Translations under genes and position numbers: made by a program | NCBI GenBank assembly: GCA_035551995.1 | Contig: DASZME010000025.1 | Location: 62,001 to 126,000 of the forward strand | Length of the DNA: 64,000 bases | From: RYN-428 sp035551995 | GTDB lineage: Bacteria > Planctomycetota > Phycisphaerae > Tepidisphaerales > Tepidisphaeraceae | Direction of reading: 5' to 3' | The notes under the pieces: model-generated | The model's input: only the letters and a program-made list of their open reading frames with translations | Databases searched by the model: none | Told to the model about the DNA's origin: nothing | Shown here: positions 25,230 through 34,085 of the stretch, in pieces | Layout of the letters: each line of letters starts with the position of its first letter | Position numbering within the stretch: position 1 is the stretch's first letter

Positions 25230-25476
25230 AACATGGAGGGACAGGATGGACAGGATGAAGAAGAGGGTGCATGACCGTCTCTGCGCGCCCCGTAAGATCC
25301 AGCTCGAAAAACGAGTGTCGCGGGCATGGCCATCCGAAGCCGATCCCAGGAATTCCGGCTGAAATCGAGGTTTTGCGCGCAGAGACGGTCATGCACCCTG
25401 AAGAAGAAGGCAGAAATGAGTGACGGTTTTTCGAATCTCATCCAGTCTTATCCTGTCCATCCTGTACATCCATGTT
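25230..25476. repeat. Outer inverted repeat with ACAGGATGGACAGGAT units
   Basis: Left arm 25230-25256 (starting AACATGGAGG and ending GGACAGGAT) pairs with right arm 25450-25476 in inverted order, 25 of 27 positions matching. The arms contain the GGACAGGAT-type unit that I recall as a widespread extragenic repeat in planctomycetes. The small element at 25265-25398 has inserted inside this repeat. Confidence 0.75.
25265..25398. mobile_element. MITE, 134 bp, 24-bp perfect inverted ends, 9-bp target duplication
   Basis: The left end (25265-25288, starting GGGTGCATGACCGTCTCTGC) is the exact reverse complement of the right end (25375-25398). The element is bracketed by TGAAGAAGA at 25256-25264 and again at 25399-25407, a perfect 9-bp direct duplication. 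It has no reading frame of note. These are the marks of a miniature inverted-repeat transposable element moved by a transposase elsewhere in the genome. A 9-bp duplication occurs in several IS families, for example IS4-type and IS1-type. Confidence 0.88.
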
Positions 25477-25719
25477 GTAAATTTCTTCTGCGGCCGAGTC
25501 GATCGCGAGCGCGGCTGTTCCCGCGCATGCCTTGGCCCATCGCCTAAGATTGTGTGGACGATAATTGTCTAAACGATTATAGTCGGCATTGGTAGGACCA
25601 TTAGAACCGACGTTTCAGGCTCTGTCTGAAAACGCAAAACTTGGTTCAGGCCGGTTGGATCAATCGGTTGCGACGGTGACCCGAGGCCGGCATGCTGCCG
25701 ATGTTTTCAGACGAAGCCA

Positions 25720-25820
25720 AGAGCAGTTTCAGGTTGCTCGCGCGTTTCCGCGTTTAGCGGTCCCGCTTGCGGGGCGTTTTTCCCGACGCAAGGTCGCTTC
25801 ACCAACATGAGAAATGGTCT
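25720..25820 (+). repeat. Hairpin repeat, copy B (101 bp)
   Basis: Second copy of the dispersed family. Ends AGAGCAGTTTC and GAGAAATGGTCT; core TAGCGGTCCCGCTTGCGGGG followed by CGTTTTTCCC. The GC hairpin plus T-run is terminator-like. It ends 27 bases before the start of the flavoprotein gene, almost exactly the spacing of copy A to the ThuA-like gene. Confidence 0.8.
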
Positions 25821-25847
25821 AATTAAAGACGCAATGGAGCTGTGCGC

Positions 25848-27107
25848 ATGCCCAATCCGAGCTTATTGAAAAATGAAGCCGACGTGGTGGTTGTTGGCGG
25901 CGGTCCCGCCGGGGCGACGTCATCGACGCTGATCGCTCAGCAGGGCCATCGGGTTCGACTCTTCGAGCGAGCCACCTTTCCGCGTTTTCATATCGGCGAG
26001 TCGTTGATCCCCGAAACGTACTGGGTCCTTCAACGCCTCAACATGCTCGACAAGATGAAGCGCAGCGGATTCGTCAAGAAGGAATCCGTGCAATTCGTCA
26101 CCCAGCATGGAAAGCTTTCCGAGCCGTTTTATTTTCACGATCACCGCCCGCACGAATGCTCGCGCACCTGGCAGGTGCTGCGCAGCGAGTTCGATACGAT
26201 CATGCTGAACAACGCCCGCGAGCATGGCGTTGAAGTCAGCGAAGGCGCGCGCGTCCGTGAAATTATCTTTGAAGGCGACCGCGCCGTCGGCGTCCGCGTG
26301 CAGCACGACGATGGGCGGGAAGAAGAAGTCCGCGCCAAGGTCGTCGTAGACGCAAGCGGACAGTCGGCACTGATCGGCAACCGCTTTAACCTTCTCGTCA
26401 AAGACGCGTCGCTGAAAAAGGGCGCCGTCTGGACGTACTGGAAGGGCGCCTACCGCGATCCCGGCCGCGACGAAGGCGCGACGCTGGTCGTGCAAACCAA
26501 GGGAAAAAAGGGATGGTTCTGGTACATCCCGCTTCACAACGACATCGTCAGCGTCGGCATCGTCCGCTCGTTCGACGACCTTTTCGCCGGCAATCGTGAT
26601 CACGAAACGATCTACAACGAGGAAGTGGAAAACTGTTCGGAGATCAAACGCCGGGTGGTGAACGCGACCCGCTGCGATAAATTTTACGCCACCAAGGATT
26701 ACAGCTATCGCGCCAGCCAATGCGCCGGCGAAGGGTGGGTACTCGTGGGCGACGCCTACGGCTTTCTCGATCCGCTCTATTCGTCGGGCGTGCTCCTGGC
26801 GCTAAAAGGGGGACAGATGGCCGCCGACGCGATTTCCGAAGGGCTTTCCAAGGGCGATACCTCCGCCGCCCAGCTTGGGAAATGGGGTCCGGAATTCAAC
26901 CGCGGCATGGAGCGCATGCGTCGCCTGGTGTGCGAATACTATGACGGCTTCAGCTTCGGGCGATTCGTGAAAAAACATCCGCATCTCAAGGGCCATCTGA
27001 CCGATCTGTTGATCGGCAACCTGTTCAACGACAAGGTCGACGAAGTGATCGCGCCGCTGGACGAAATGCGGGCGGAAACCGCCGCCGCCGCCGCGTTGGC
27101 CGGTTGA
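25848..27107 (+). CDS. FAD-dependent oxidoreductase, tryptophan-halogenase-like
   Basis: A 419-residue flavoprotein. The FAD loop is VVVVGGGPAGATSS near residue 13, followed by RLFERATFPRFHIGESLIP, the typical start of the halogenase/geranylgeranyl-reductase group. Further blocks are VVVDASGQSALIGNRF, a KGWFWYIPLHNDIVSVG stretch that takes the place of the WxWxIP motif, and VLVGDAYGFLDPLYSSGVLLAL. Lack of the halogenase Lys cannot be judged confidently by eye. Members of this group in planctomycetes are common and mostly uncharacterised. ATG 25848 has GGAG 8 bases upstream. Copy B of the hairpin repeat lies directly before it. Confidence 0.85.
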   Translation: MPNPSLLKNEADVVVVGGGPAGATSSTLIAQQGHRVRLFERATFPRFHIGESLIPETYWVLQRLNMLDKMKRSGFVKKESVQFVTQHGKLSEPFYFHDHRPHECSRTWQVLRSEFDTIMLNNAREHGVEVSEGARVREIIFEGDRAVGVRVQHDDGREEEVRAKVVVDASGQSALIGNRFNLLVKDASLKKGAVWTYWKGAYRDPGRDEGATLVVQTKGKKGWFWYIPLHNDIVSVGIVRSFDDLFAGNRDHETIYNEEVENCSEIKRRVVNATRCDKFYATKDYSYRASQCAGEGWVLVGDAYGFLDPLYSSGVLLALKGGQMAADAISEGLSKGDTSAAQLGKWGPEFNRGMERMRRLVCEYYDGFSFGRFVKKHPHLKGHLTDLLIGNLFNDKVDEVIAPLDEMRAETAAAAALAG

Positions 27108-27231
27108 GAAATTCATCCAATATGCCTGCATCGCCGCGGCATGGCGTTGTTTGTTTATCCTTAAATCGCCAGACTTTCCCCCGGCGTCGTCCGCCACGTC
27201 GGTGGCAGGGTTTGGGCGATATGATGCGGGG

Positions 27232-27465
27232 GTGAATTCATCGCATCTCCATCCCGAGCAGGTTGTTCGGCTCCGCGCGGCGGTCGGGCGCGAGCTGCGA
27301 TATTTGAACAACCTATGCGGCCGAATGCAGACGCTCCGCTTTCCGCCGGATGATCCCTTGTGCCGGGCGGCACATCGCGCGCGCGACGCCCTGCAGGACC
27401 TCTACACGGCCAGTCATTACTGCGGATGTTCATCCGGCGTCGGAAAGGAAGCGAGAGGCGAATAA
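27232..27465 (+). CDS. Small conserved-looking protein, unknown function
   Basis: A 77-residue protein from GTG 27232 (the frame is open to 27151). The core reads HPEQVVRLRAAVGRELRYLN, then LCGRMQTLRFPPDDPLCRAA and ARDALQDLYTASHYCGC: an amphipathic helical protein with two closing cysteines. I recall short planctomycete proteins of this style (LRYLxxLxxRMxxLGFPPDDPL) but no function. It follows the flavoprotein by 124 bases on the same strand. Confidence 0.6.
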   Translation: MNSSHLHPEQVVRLRAAVGRELRYLNNLCGRMQTLRFPPDDPLCRAAHRARDALQDLYTASHYCGCSSGVGKEARGE

Positions 27466-27711
27466 TCCAAGGGCTTCCGCCCTCGGCTATCAAACGCGGA
27501 CTTGGCCGTGTTTGCGTTCCAGAGCTTACTAACGCTCGCAAGCGCGGGTTTGCCCGCCACAGACCCTCTACGCCGAAATCTCGCCGTGTGTCAATTTGAC
27601 TTCTGTGGTGACGAAGCGATAATTTGCGATAGCAGGCGGTCGCGGGACACTCTAGGTCGCCTATTAGGCGGCAGCCCCATTGGTGTGGGATCCTAGAACC
27701 CGGGCATCCTG

Positions 27712-28463
27712 CTATTTTTTTGGGAACATCGTGCCGACCCATTTCAGCAAGCGACTCGCGTCCAATAAGGCGCTCGTCTCCTTGGGCCAGAATTTAACTC
27801 CATAGCCGATCGCCTCCTTTGATTTTCGGTAGATCGTTGGTTTGAGACATTCAACGTAAACGCGGCTCGGTAAATCCAAGCCGATGCGTGTTGGCGGCGC
27901 AGTAGAAAGCTGGATGCCACGGCATCGGCCGCCTGAAGGCCGTCATATTGATCGTGCTGCCTGGCGACAATCATTTCCGGCTTGATTACGGACGGTTCAA
28001 TTCGCACTTCCAGCGGATCGGGCGTGTCCAGCACTTTTTTGACATATTCGCGAAGATTTTCGTACGACATCGCCGAGCGGTTCGAGAAAACGATTTTCGC
28101 GGAGCCGACGCCGTGGCTTTTCTGTGTTCGTCGCGACAAAGCCATGACACCCGCTCGAGCAGGAAACGGACGCCGAAATGGTATAGCCGATAATTTCGGA
28201 ATGTCTCCGGCTCTTTCAGACTTGGCTTATGGATCAAAACGCTGACAGTGCGGATACGCAATTTCGCCAACGCCTGGACATACGGAATTCGTTGTTCGTG
28301 TTTCAAGTCTCGGAAGTAGTGATTCACGGATCATGTGGTCATTGCGGGCGCGAATCACGACGGCGGAGAGGATGAACCACTCAGAACTGCCGCTTCCGCC
28401 AGTGTTGAATTTGAATCCATCGTCGCCGGATTCGTCGATGTAAACGATGAAACTTTCGGGCAT
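27712..28463 (-). pseudogene. DUF3800 gene with several frameshifts and a deletion
   Basis: Pieces of one DUF3800 protein lie in order in different frames. ATG 28463 (GGAGG upstream) gives MPESFIVYIDESGDDGFKFN, then FILSAVVIRARNDHMI. After a shift and loss of about 25 residues comes HYFRDLKHEQRIPYVQALAK and FGVRFLLERVSWLCRDE. A further shift gives IVFSNRSAMSYENLREYVKK and YDGLQAADAVASSFL. The last frame gives VYVECLKPTIYRKSKEAIGY and ends at TAG 27712 after KWVGTMFPKK. DUF3800 proteins are RNase-H-like and often associated with mobile or defence genes. At least three lesions are present, so this is a true relic rather than a single sequencing error. Confidence 0.85.
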
Positions 28464-28745
28464 ATGCCTCCATGACAACAAAACCATAGCCTCAGCCCGC
28501 ACAGCCGCAAACCCGCCCGCCATCCACTAAAGTAAATCTCGGTACTGACGACCCTCCGATTTTTCCACGACGGAAAGAAAGTCCTTCGAAAAACGAGAGC
28601 TTTTGCCGACGATATCCATGGTCCCAGAGAATCGAACATTGAGCGAATTTCCTCGCGCGCCGCCAATGTATCCGACGATTACTACTTGATAGCCGCGTGC
28701 AACTTCGAATTACTTCTTCCGCGGAGCGCGAACAAGATTCATCCC

Positions 28746-30146
28746 TCACCCGCGCCTCGCCGAGACGATTTCCGACATCGGGACCTGTTCCGGCGCCATG
28801 TGGCTGATGAATTCCGGATAGCCCGAGGCGCCCATTTCCGGAATGTCCAGCCCCGCGATTTCCACCTCGACGGGCACGCGATTGGACCCAAGCACGGCTC
28901 GAATAACGATAAACGCCGCCGATCCGGTTCCAAATGCCCACGCGATGCAGGCCCCGGCGGCGATGAGCTGGGCCACAAGTTGTTTCCCATTGCCATAGAA
29001 CAGGCCGCGTACCGGGGCGGCGACGTGATGGGTCCCCGCGCCAAATGCGCCGTCGGCGAAAAGCCCGACCGCGATCGCGCCCCACAAGCCGTTGAGTCCG
29101 TGCACGCTGATGGCTCCGACGGGATCGTCGATGCCTCGGCGCTCGAAAAACAAAACGCCCCACGCCGCGAGAAGCCCGGCGACGGCGCCGATCAAAAAAG
29201 CGGCCCACGGTTGGACATAGGCGCACCCCGCGCAGCTGGCGACCAGGGCGCCGAGCAGACCGTTGCACATGACCGACGGATCGGGCTTGCCGTAGCGAAA
29301 GGTCATGTAGAGTCCGGCGGCCAGGGCGCCGGCGACGGAACTTAGCGCGGTATTGACCGCGATCACCGCCGCCAAGCCGTCGCCGGCGGCAAAAGAGCGA
29401 GCGGTGTTGAAGCCGAACCATCCGAACGCCAGCAGGAATGTCCCGAGGATCACCATCGGCACATGGTGGCCGAAGATCGGGCGCGGCACGCCCTGTTCGT
29501 CGTACTTGCCGATGCGCGGGCCGATCTGCGTGGCGCCGGCGAGCGCCAGCGTTCCGCCGAGCAGATGGACGACGGTCGACCCGCCGTAATCGACGGCGCC
29601 GTTACCGAGGCCGAAATTATGGCCGAGTTGGGCCAGCCACCCGCCGCCCCAAATCCAGCAGCCGTAGACGGGAAAAATGAAGGCGCCGATCAGGAGGGTG
29701 AAAAGCGAAAAGCTCCGCAGGCTCCACCGCTCCATGAGGGCGCCATTGGGAATGGCCACGGCGACGACCGCGTAAACCGCCATGCAGAAAAATGCCGCGA
29801 TCAAGGCGTTGCGCTGATCGGCCGGGAAATGGCCGGCGAGAAAAAAGCCGCGCCCGCCGATGATCCCGCACCAGTGTCCGGCGACGCGAAATCCCCAGAT
29901 TTTGGTCAGGCTCGAGATGGCGGAGATATGCCCCCAGGCGCCGGCCGAGTGATGCGAATGCCCGGCCCCGCCGCACATCAGCGCGAAGCCCGCGGCCCAG
30001 AATGCGGTGATCCCCAAAGCATACGCCAGCAAATTCAACGACATGGCGTGTGCCGCGTTCTTCGCCCGGCACAAGCCGGTCTCAAGCAACGCAAAGCCGG
30101 CGGGCATGATCAACACCAGGAAGCATGGGAAAATCCAGAGTTCCAT
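28746..30146 (-). CDS. amt: Ammonium transporter (Amt family)
   Basis: A 466-residue inner-membrane channel with about eleven helices. Typical blocks: LVLIMPAGFALLETGLCRAKN, GCWIWGGGWLAQLGH, DYGGSTVVHLLGGTLALAGA (first channel His), IGKYDEQGVPRPIFGHHVPMVILG, WFGFNTA, SVMCNGLLGALVASCAGCAYV and VHGLNGLWGAIAVG (second channel His). It takes up ammonium or ammonia. The N-terminus begins directly at the first helix, without the signal-like leader of AmtB. A GlnB/GlnK regulator, often downstream of amt, is absent; the gene is followed by non-coding sequence and the broken DUF3800 gene. Confidence 0.95.
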   Translation of the reverse strand: MELWIFPCFLVLIMPAGFALLETGLCRAKNAAHAMSLNLLAYALGITAFWAAGFALMCGGAGHSHHSAGAWGHISAISSLTKIWGFRVAGHWCGIIGGRGFFLAGHFPADQRNALIAAFFCMAVYAVVAVAIPNGALMERWSLRSFSLFTLLIGAFIFPVYGCWIWGGGWLAQLGHNFGLGNGAVDYGGSTVVHLLGGTLALAGATQIGPRIGKYDEQGVPRPIFGHHVPMVILGTFLLAFGWFGFNTARSFAAGDGLAAVIAVNTALSSVAGALAAGLYMTFRYGKPDPSVMCNGLLGALVASCAGCAYVQPWAAFLIGAVAGLLAAWGVLFFERRGIDDPVGAISVHGLNGLWGAIAVGLFADGAFGAGTHHVAAPVRGLFYGNGKQLVAQLIAAGACIAWAFGTGSAAFIVIRAVLGSNRVPVEVEIAGLDIPEMGASGYPEFISHMAPEQVPMSEIVSARRG

Positions 30147-30482
30147 TCTCGAACTTTACCGTAGATTGCGATCGAAGGGGATAGCGGATGTTATCGGAAG
30201 GTCGACGGCGAGCGGGAATTTCGGGACAGGCTGAACGGACCCGCCTTCTCGCCGACATCGAAGCAAACGCCTGGCGTCGGTAGGGCGGCCCTACTCACGG
30301 GCCGCAGATTTCCTGAACCGCCGGCGCCACACGGTGTGCGAATGTGCCGAGCCACAAGTAAACCAGGAGAAACGCGCGCGCCGAACGGGAAAGCGGAGAC
30401 CGGCGCACGAAAAAAAGAAACGTGAGTAAAACCAGGATGGCTTACTCACGCTTCAAGTTTCGCTTCGGTTATGGCGATCCGA
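30147..30482. other. Intergenic region between amt and DUF1501 gene
   Basis: No supported gene. It must hold the amt promoter at its left side. The only clear structure is the terminator of the DUF1501 gene at 30421-30450. Confidence 0.5.
30421..30450 (-). terminator. Terminator of the DUF1501 gene
   Basis: On the minus strand CGTGAGTAA, 12-base loop, TTACTCACG is followed by TTTCTTTTTTT. Perfect 9-bp stem 33 bases after the DUF1501 stop codon, with a clear T-rich tail. Confidence 0.8.
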
Positions 30483-31880
30483 TCACACTTCCGGCAGGGG
30501 CTTGAGGAAGTCAAGCACGCTGGCCTTGTTGTTGAAGTCAGGGAAGATTTTGCTCTTGATCGGGTCGACGTGGTAAAGCTTCCAGAGCGACTCGGCCATG
30601 ACGCCGCGGAAGTCGGTGTGGACGGGGAGGAAGCGGCCGCCGTCAAGGTCGGCCATGCCGTTCCACTGGCCGAGGATCGGGCCGGTCTTGGCGCTAACGG
30701 GTTTGATCATGTCTCCCATGGCGATCATGAATCCGGCGCGGCCGTGATCGGTGCCGCTGGCGCCGTTGTCATGAACCGTGCGACCGAATTCGGTCATCAC
30801 CAAAACCAGGACGCGATCCATGCGCTTCCCGAGGTCGGTACGGAACGCCACGAGCGAATCGGCAAGATGCCCGAGCATCTGGCTATGACGCCCGTCGGCG
30901 CCGCCCTGGCCGCTGTGGGTGTCCCACCCGCCGTAGTCGGCCTGGGCGCATTCGAGGCCGACGTCGGCCTTGATCACGCGGGCGATCGCCGACAGCTGGT
31001 GAGCGAGGCCGCCGCTGGGATACTCGGCGGAGTTTTCGGTCATCGAGGCTTTTTCCAGGGCCTTAATCCGTTCGATGGCGTTGGCGCCGGACTGGGCGAT
31101 GATGTCGCGGGTCATGTCGCTGGTGAGTCCCTGAGGGCCCATCTTGCTGCCGAGGTCGTCGAGTCGACTGCCTTTCTGGTCATTGCTGTCCTGGCGGGCA
31201 TTCATGTTGACCATGTTCTTGGCCGAGTAGAGGTTCTCGAACAACTCCATCTGCTCGGTGCTGTTGTTGCCGGCGAGGACCGGATATGAGCCGCGCAGGG
31301 CGCGGGGCACCAGTGTCTGGGCGCTAAGGCCGCGAAGCGGCGCGTCGAACGGCTTCTTGGTCAGCTCAAGGTAGCGATTGAGCCAGCCGGAGTTCACGCC
31401 GATGTCGCCCGGAACGCCACGTTCCATGTAGTCCTGCGCGCTGAAGTGGCTGCGGGTGCCGTTGGTCGAGCCGGCGTTCATGATGGCGGCGCATTCGCCG
31501 GCTTCGATGAGCGGAATGAGCGGGGCCAGGCGATGATTGACGGCCCAATATTTGTTTTTGTCGAAGAGGATGGCGCCGGCGCCCTCGGCTTTGCGCTTGC
31601 CCTTGGAGGGCGCACTGCCGTCGGTATGCAGCGCGATGCGGGAGCGGGCCTGGTAATATCCATCGTCGCCGACCGGCACAAACGCATTGAGCGCGTCGGC
31701 TCCGCCGCGAAGGAAGATGGTGACGATGGTCGCCTTCTGCCGATCGGCGGCGGCGCTCACGGTTCCGCTGGGTTCATCCTGGCCATAGAGATATTGCTCA
31801 GTTCCAAGAAAGCCCGCCGCTCCGGCCATCACGACCATACCGGATGCCTTGAGAAAATCGCGCCGCGTGTTGAAGGACAT
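30483..31880 (-). CDS. DUF1501 secreted (Tat) sulfatase-fold protein
   Basis: A 465-residue protein with a twin-arginine leader (NTRRDFLKASG, residues 4-14) and the DUF1501 core: IVTIFLRGGADALNAFVPVG, then SHFSAQDYMERG, DYGGWDTHSGQG, VLVMTEFGRTVHDNG and TDHGRAGFMIAMGD. These are alkaline-phosphatase-superfamily-like proteins, heavily expanded in planctomycetes, usually beside DUF1800 or DUF1549/1553 partners; their reaction is not established. ATG 31880 was chosen because the Tat motif follows at once. Its partner DUF1800 gene lies upstream, but 519 bases away with copy C of the hairpin repeat between them. Confidence 0.92.
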   Translation of the reverse strand: MSFNTRRDFLKASGMVVMAGAAGFLGTEQYLYGQDEPSGTVSAAADRQKATIVTIFLRGGADALNAFVPVGDDGYYQARSRIALHTDGSAPSKGKRKAEGAGAILFDKNKYWAVNHRLAPLIPLIEAGECAAIMNAGSTNGTRSHFSAQDYMERGVPGDIGVNSGWLNRYLELTKKPFDAPLRGLSAQTLVPRALRGSYPVLAGNNSTEQMELFENLYSAKNMVNMNARQDSNDQKGSRLDDLGSKMGPQGLTSDMTRDIIAQSGANAIERIKALEKASMTENSAEYPSGGLAHQLSAIARVIKADVGLECAQADYGGWDTHSGQGGADGRHSQMLGHLADSLVAFRTDLGKRMDRVLVLVMTEFGRTVHDNGASGTDHGRAGFMIAMGDMIKPVSAKTGPILGQWNGMADLDGGRFLPVHTDFRGVMAESLWKLYHVDPIKSKIFPDFNNKASVLDFLKPLPEV

Positions 31881-32399
31881 TGTGCTACCTCTGTTAAACG
31901 CGCCCTGGATTTCAGTTTTCCGAATGATCCGACACGCGGAAATCCGATACCCGAAATCCGAATCCGAAATAAATCGGACGTCCGAATGACCCAAAGCGCA
32001 GTCAGGTCATTCGCAGTTTCGTCTGATCTTACCGAAGATCAGATGTAGAGCATTTGCAGAAGCGACCTTGCGTCGCGAAAAACGCCCCGCAAGCGGGGCC
32101 GCTAAACGCAGAAACGCGCGAGCAACCTGACAACTGCTCTAGTTCTTAACCCTCTTACCACAGGACTCTCGCCGCACCGCGCCATCCCGCGACGGCGACC
32201 ACGATCGTCCGCGGCCAATATTTTGCTTCCTTCGACTCCGCGGGGCGAATTGCGATCCTCTGATTTCACCCACCGAACCCGTCGGGAGTCTCTGGTTTGT
32301 CACCCGCTCCCGACACAATATTCCCGCCGGGAAAGTCCTTCTTCATTGATTTTCTGGATATCAAGCTTATGTCGGGTTTCGAGTTTTGGAGTTTTCCCG
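31881..32399. other. Intergenic region between DUF1800 and DUF1501 genes
   Basis: No supported gene. It contains a small array of GAAATCCGA-type units (31935-31985) next to the DUF1501 start and copy C of the hairpin repeat (32047-32140). Confidence 0.55.
32047..32140 (-). repeat. Hairpin repeat, copy C (94 bp, inverted)
   Basis: On the minus strand it begins AGAGCAGTTG and ends CAAATGCTCT; core TAGCGGCCCCGCTTGCGGGG followed by CGTTTTTCGCG. Closest to the family consensus. It points toward the DUF1501 gene, 166 bases away, and lies between two genes that are normally adjacent in planctomycetes. Confidence 0.8.
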
Positions 32400-33989
32400 T
32401 TATCGCTGCTGAAACGATGGCGACCCCAAAATAATGCTCGCCATTCGCGGCAGATCGCCTTGCGAGGCGACGTCTTTCAGGGCCGTCAACTCGCGATCGC
32501 CGACGTCGCCGCCGATGAGATCTTCGATCATCTTGCTTTCGATTTCTTCGGGTTTCAGGGCTTTGTAGCGATTGAGGAACGCGTCCCCGACGACAATCCC
32601 GCTGATATCGCCACGCATCAAATCCCACGAAAACTGCCAACGGCTCGTTAAAACACCGGCGTCCATCCAGCTTTCGGCAACATCGCGATAACCGGTGGGG
32701 TCGGGGCAGTTATAGATCGGCTCGCCCATCTTGGCAACCCGACGCGTCGCTTCAAGAACATTTTCGAGCTTGGGCGAGGTGGCGCGCAGGGCACTGACGG
32801 TAAAGAAGTAGGGCGACTTGAACTTCGCCCGGTAATTGTCCCGGCTCATGAAATCGGGGCTGTTGAGAATTGCCGCATATACCTTCGGGAGGTTCCCCTT
32901 GCTGTCACGGAAAACAACGGCGACCGCCTTTACCAATTTGGGCGACGGCGTGTCGTTGATCAAATATTTGCAGAGTTTCTCGGCGATAAACTGGGCCGTA
33001 TTCGGGTGCATCGCAAGCGTGTAGAGCGCTTCTTCGCCACCTTCATATCCCTGAGGAATCGTCATTCCGAGCCACTGCTTGGGGCCGGGCTGATGGCGTT
33101 CGGGGCTGAAATGGAATTGGAAGCTGTCGTCGTAACCCCAGCCGGTGAGAACCTTTGAAAGCTCCTGAACATCGCGATTGCTATATCCGCGGTCGGCGCC
33201 GACGGTGTGTAATTCCATCACTTCGCGAGCGTAGTTTTCATTCCACTCATTGCGCTTGCTGAGTTTATTGTCGAGATACTCGAGCATGGCCGGATGCCGG
33301 GCCGAGGCGAAGAGCATGTCTTTGAAATTGCCGAATACAAACTTTCGAATGACGTTTTCTTCGTAGTCCGGATCAGTCGCGGTGCGCGACTTTTCTTCGT
33401 TGACGGTGGGTTGATCGACGCAGAAGTGGTTGCGCCAGAATTCGCACATCACTTCCTTGAACTGCCGTTTGCTGAGCACAGAGCGGGTCAGGATGAGCTG
33501 CGGGAACTGCGAGTGCATTGATTCATCGTTCTCGCGCGGCTTTTTCTTGTTCGGGCCGCGTTGGTAGCCGTACTCCTCGTCCATCTGCGCCATCGTCATC
33601 TTCATCCACGGAAAACGCGCGGCGACGAGTTTTTCAACTTCGGAATCGTCTATCTTCTCAGGGTCGAGCTGGACCTTGATCCAACGCGACAGCCCCATCT
33701 CCAACACTTCGTCCACCTGCCCCGGCGTCGGGCCGAAAGCCAGCCGATTCAGCGCCTGAACAACCTTTTCCCGATCCGACAGATCCGGACCGGCCAGCGT
33801 TTTCGGCGCCTTCTTTTCGAGAAGGTTGGCGCCGGCTTGAACTTCTAAGATACGTTCCTGAAGTGTTTTGACATGCTTTCTGGGCGCCTCGTTGTCGTCG
33901 CCGCGGGAAATGGCCACCGAACCCAGACAGAAACCAGCCGCCAGAAGGGCAGCCCCGAAGAGGCGGGAGACGCCGCGGAAACTGATCAT
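32400..33989 (-). CDS. DUF1800 secreted protein
   Basis: A 529-residue protein with a signal peptide (residues 1 to about 28) followed by the DUF1800 region: VQALNRLAFGPTPGQVDEVL, WRNHFCVDQPTV, ARHPAMLEYLDN, NENYAREVMELHTVGADRGY, VLTGWGYD and FIAEKLCKYLINDTPSP. DUF1800 and DUF1501 genes are typically neighbours and the proteins are thought to act together at the cell surface; function is not established. It lies between the thioredoxin-like gene (96-base gap) and the DUF1501 gene, all on the minus strand. Confidence 0.93.
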   Translation of the reverse strand: MISFRGVSRLFGAALLAAGFCLGSVAISRGDDNEAPRKHVKTLQERILEVQAGANLLEKKAPKTLAGPDLSDREKVVQALNRLAFGPTPGQVDEVLEMGLSRWIKVQLDPEKIDDSEVEKLVAARFPWMKMTMAQMDEEYGYQRGPNKKKPRENDESMHSQFPQLILTRSVLSKRQFKEVMCEFWRNHFCVDQPTVNEEKSRTATDPDYEENVIRKFVFGNFKDMLFASARHPAMLEYLDNKLSKRNEWNENYAREVMELHTVGADRGYSNRDVQELSKVLTGWGYDDSFQFHFSPERHQPGPKQWLGMTIPQGYEGGEEALYTLAMHPNTAQFIAEKLCKYLINDTPSPKLVKAVAVVFRDSKGNLPKVYAAILNSPDFMSRDNYRAKFKSPYFFTVSALRATSPKLENVLEATRRVAKMGEPIYNCPDPTGYRDVAESWMDAGVLTSRWQFSWDLMRGDISGIVVGDAFLNRYKALKPEEIESKMIEDLIGGDVGDRELTALKDVASQGDLPRMASIILGSPSFQQR

Positions 33990-34085
33990 GATGAATGCTC
34001 CTGATGAACCGACGAGTGAGGACTCCGCTGCTTCCTAAATGGATAACGTCATTGTACTACCCATTATTTGTATAACAACGAATTT

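Larger units (their letters stand above)
25159..25847. other. 690-bp intergenic region built of repeats
   Basis: No supported gene. It contains a nested pair of inverted repeats (25230-25476), with a small mobile element inside, and copy B of the hairpin repeat at 25720-25820. The stretch between (25480-25719) shows no recognisable structure. Confidence 0.6.
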
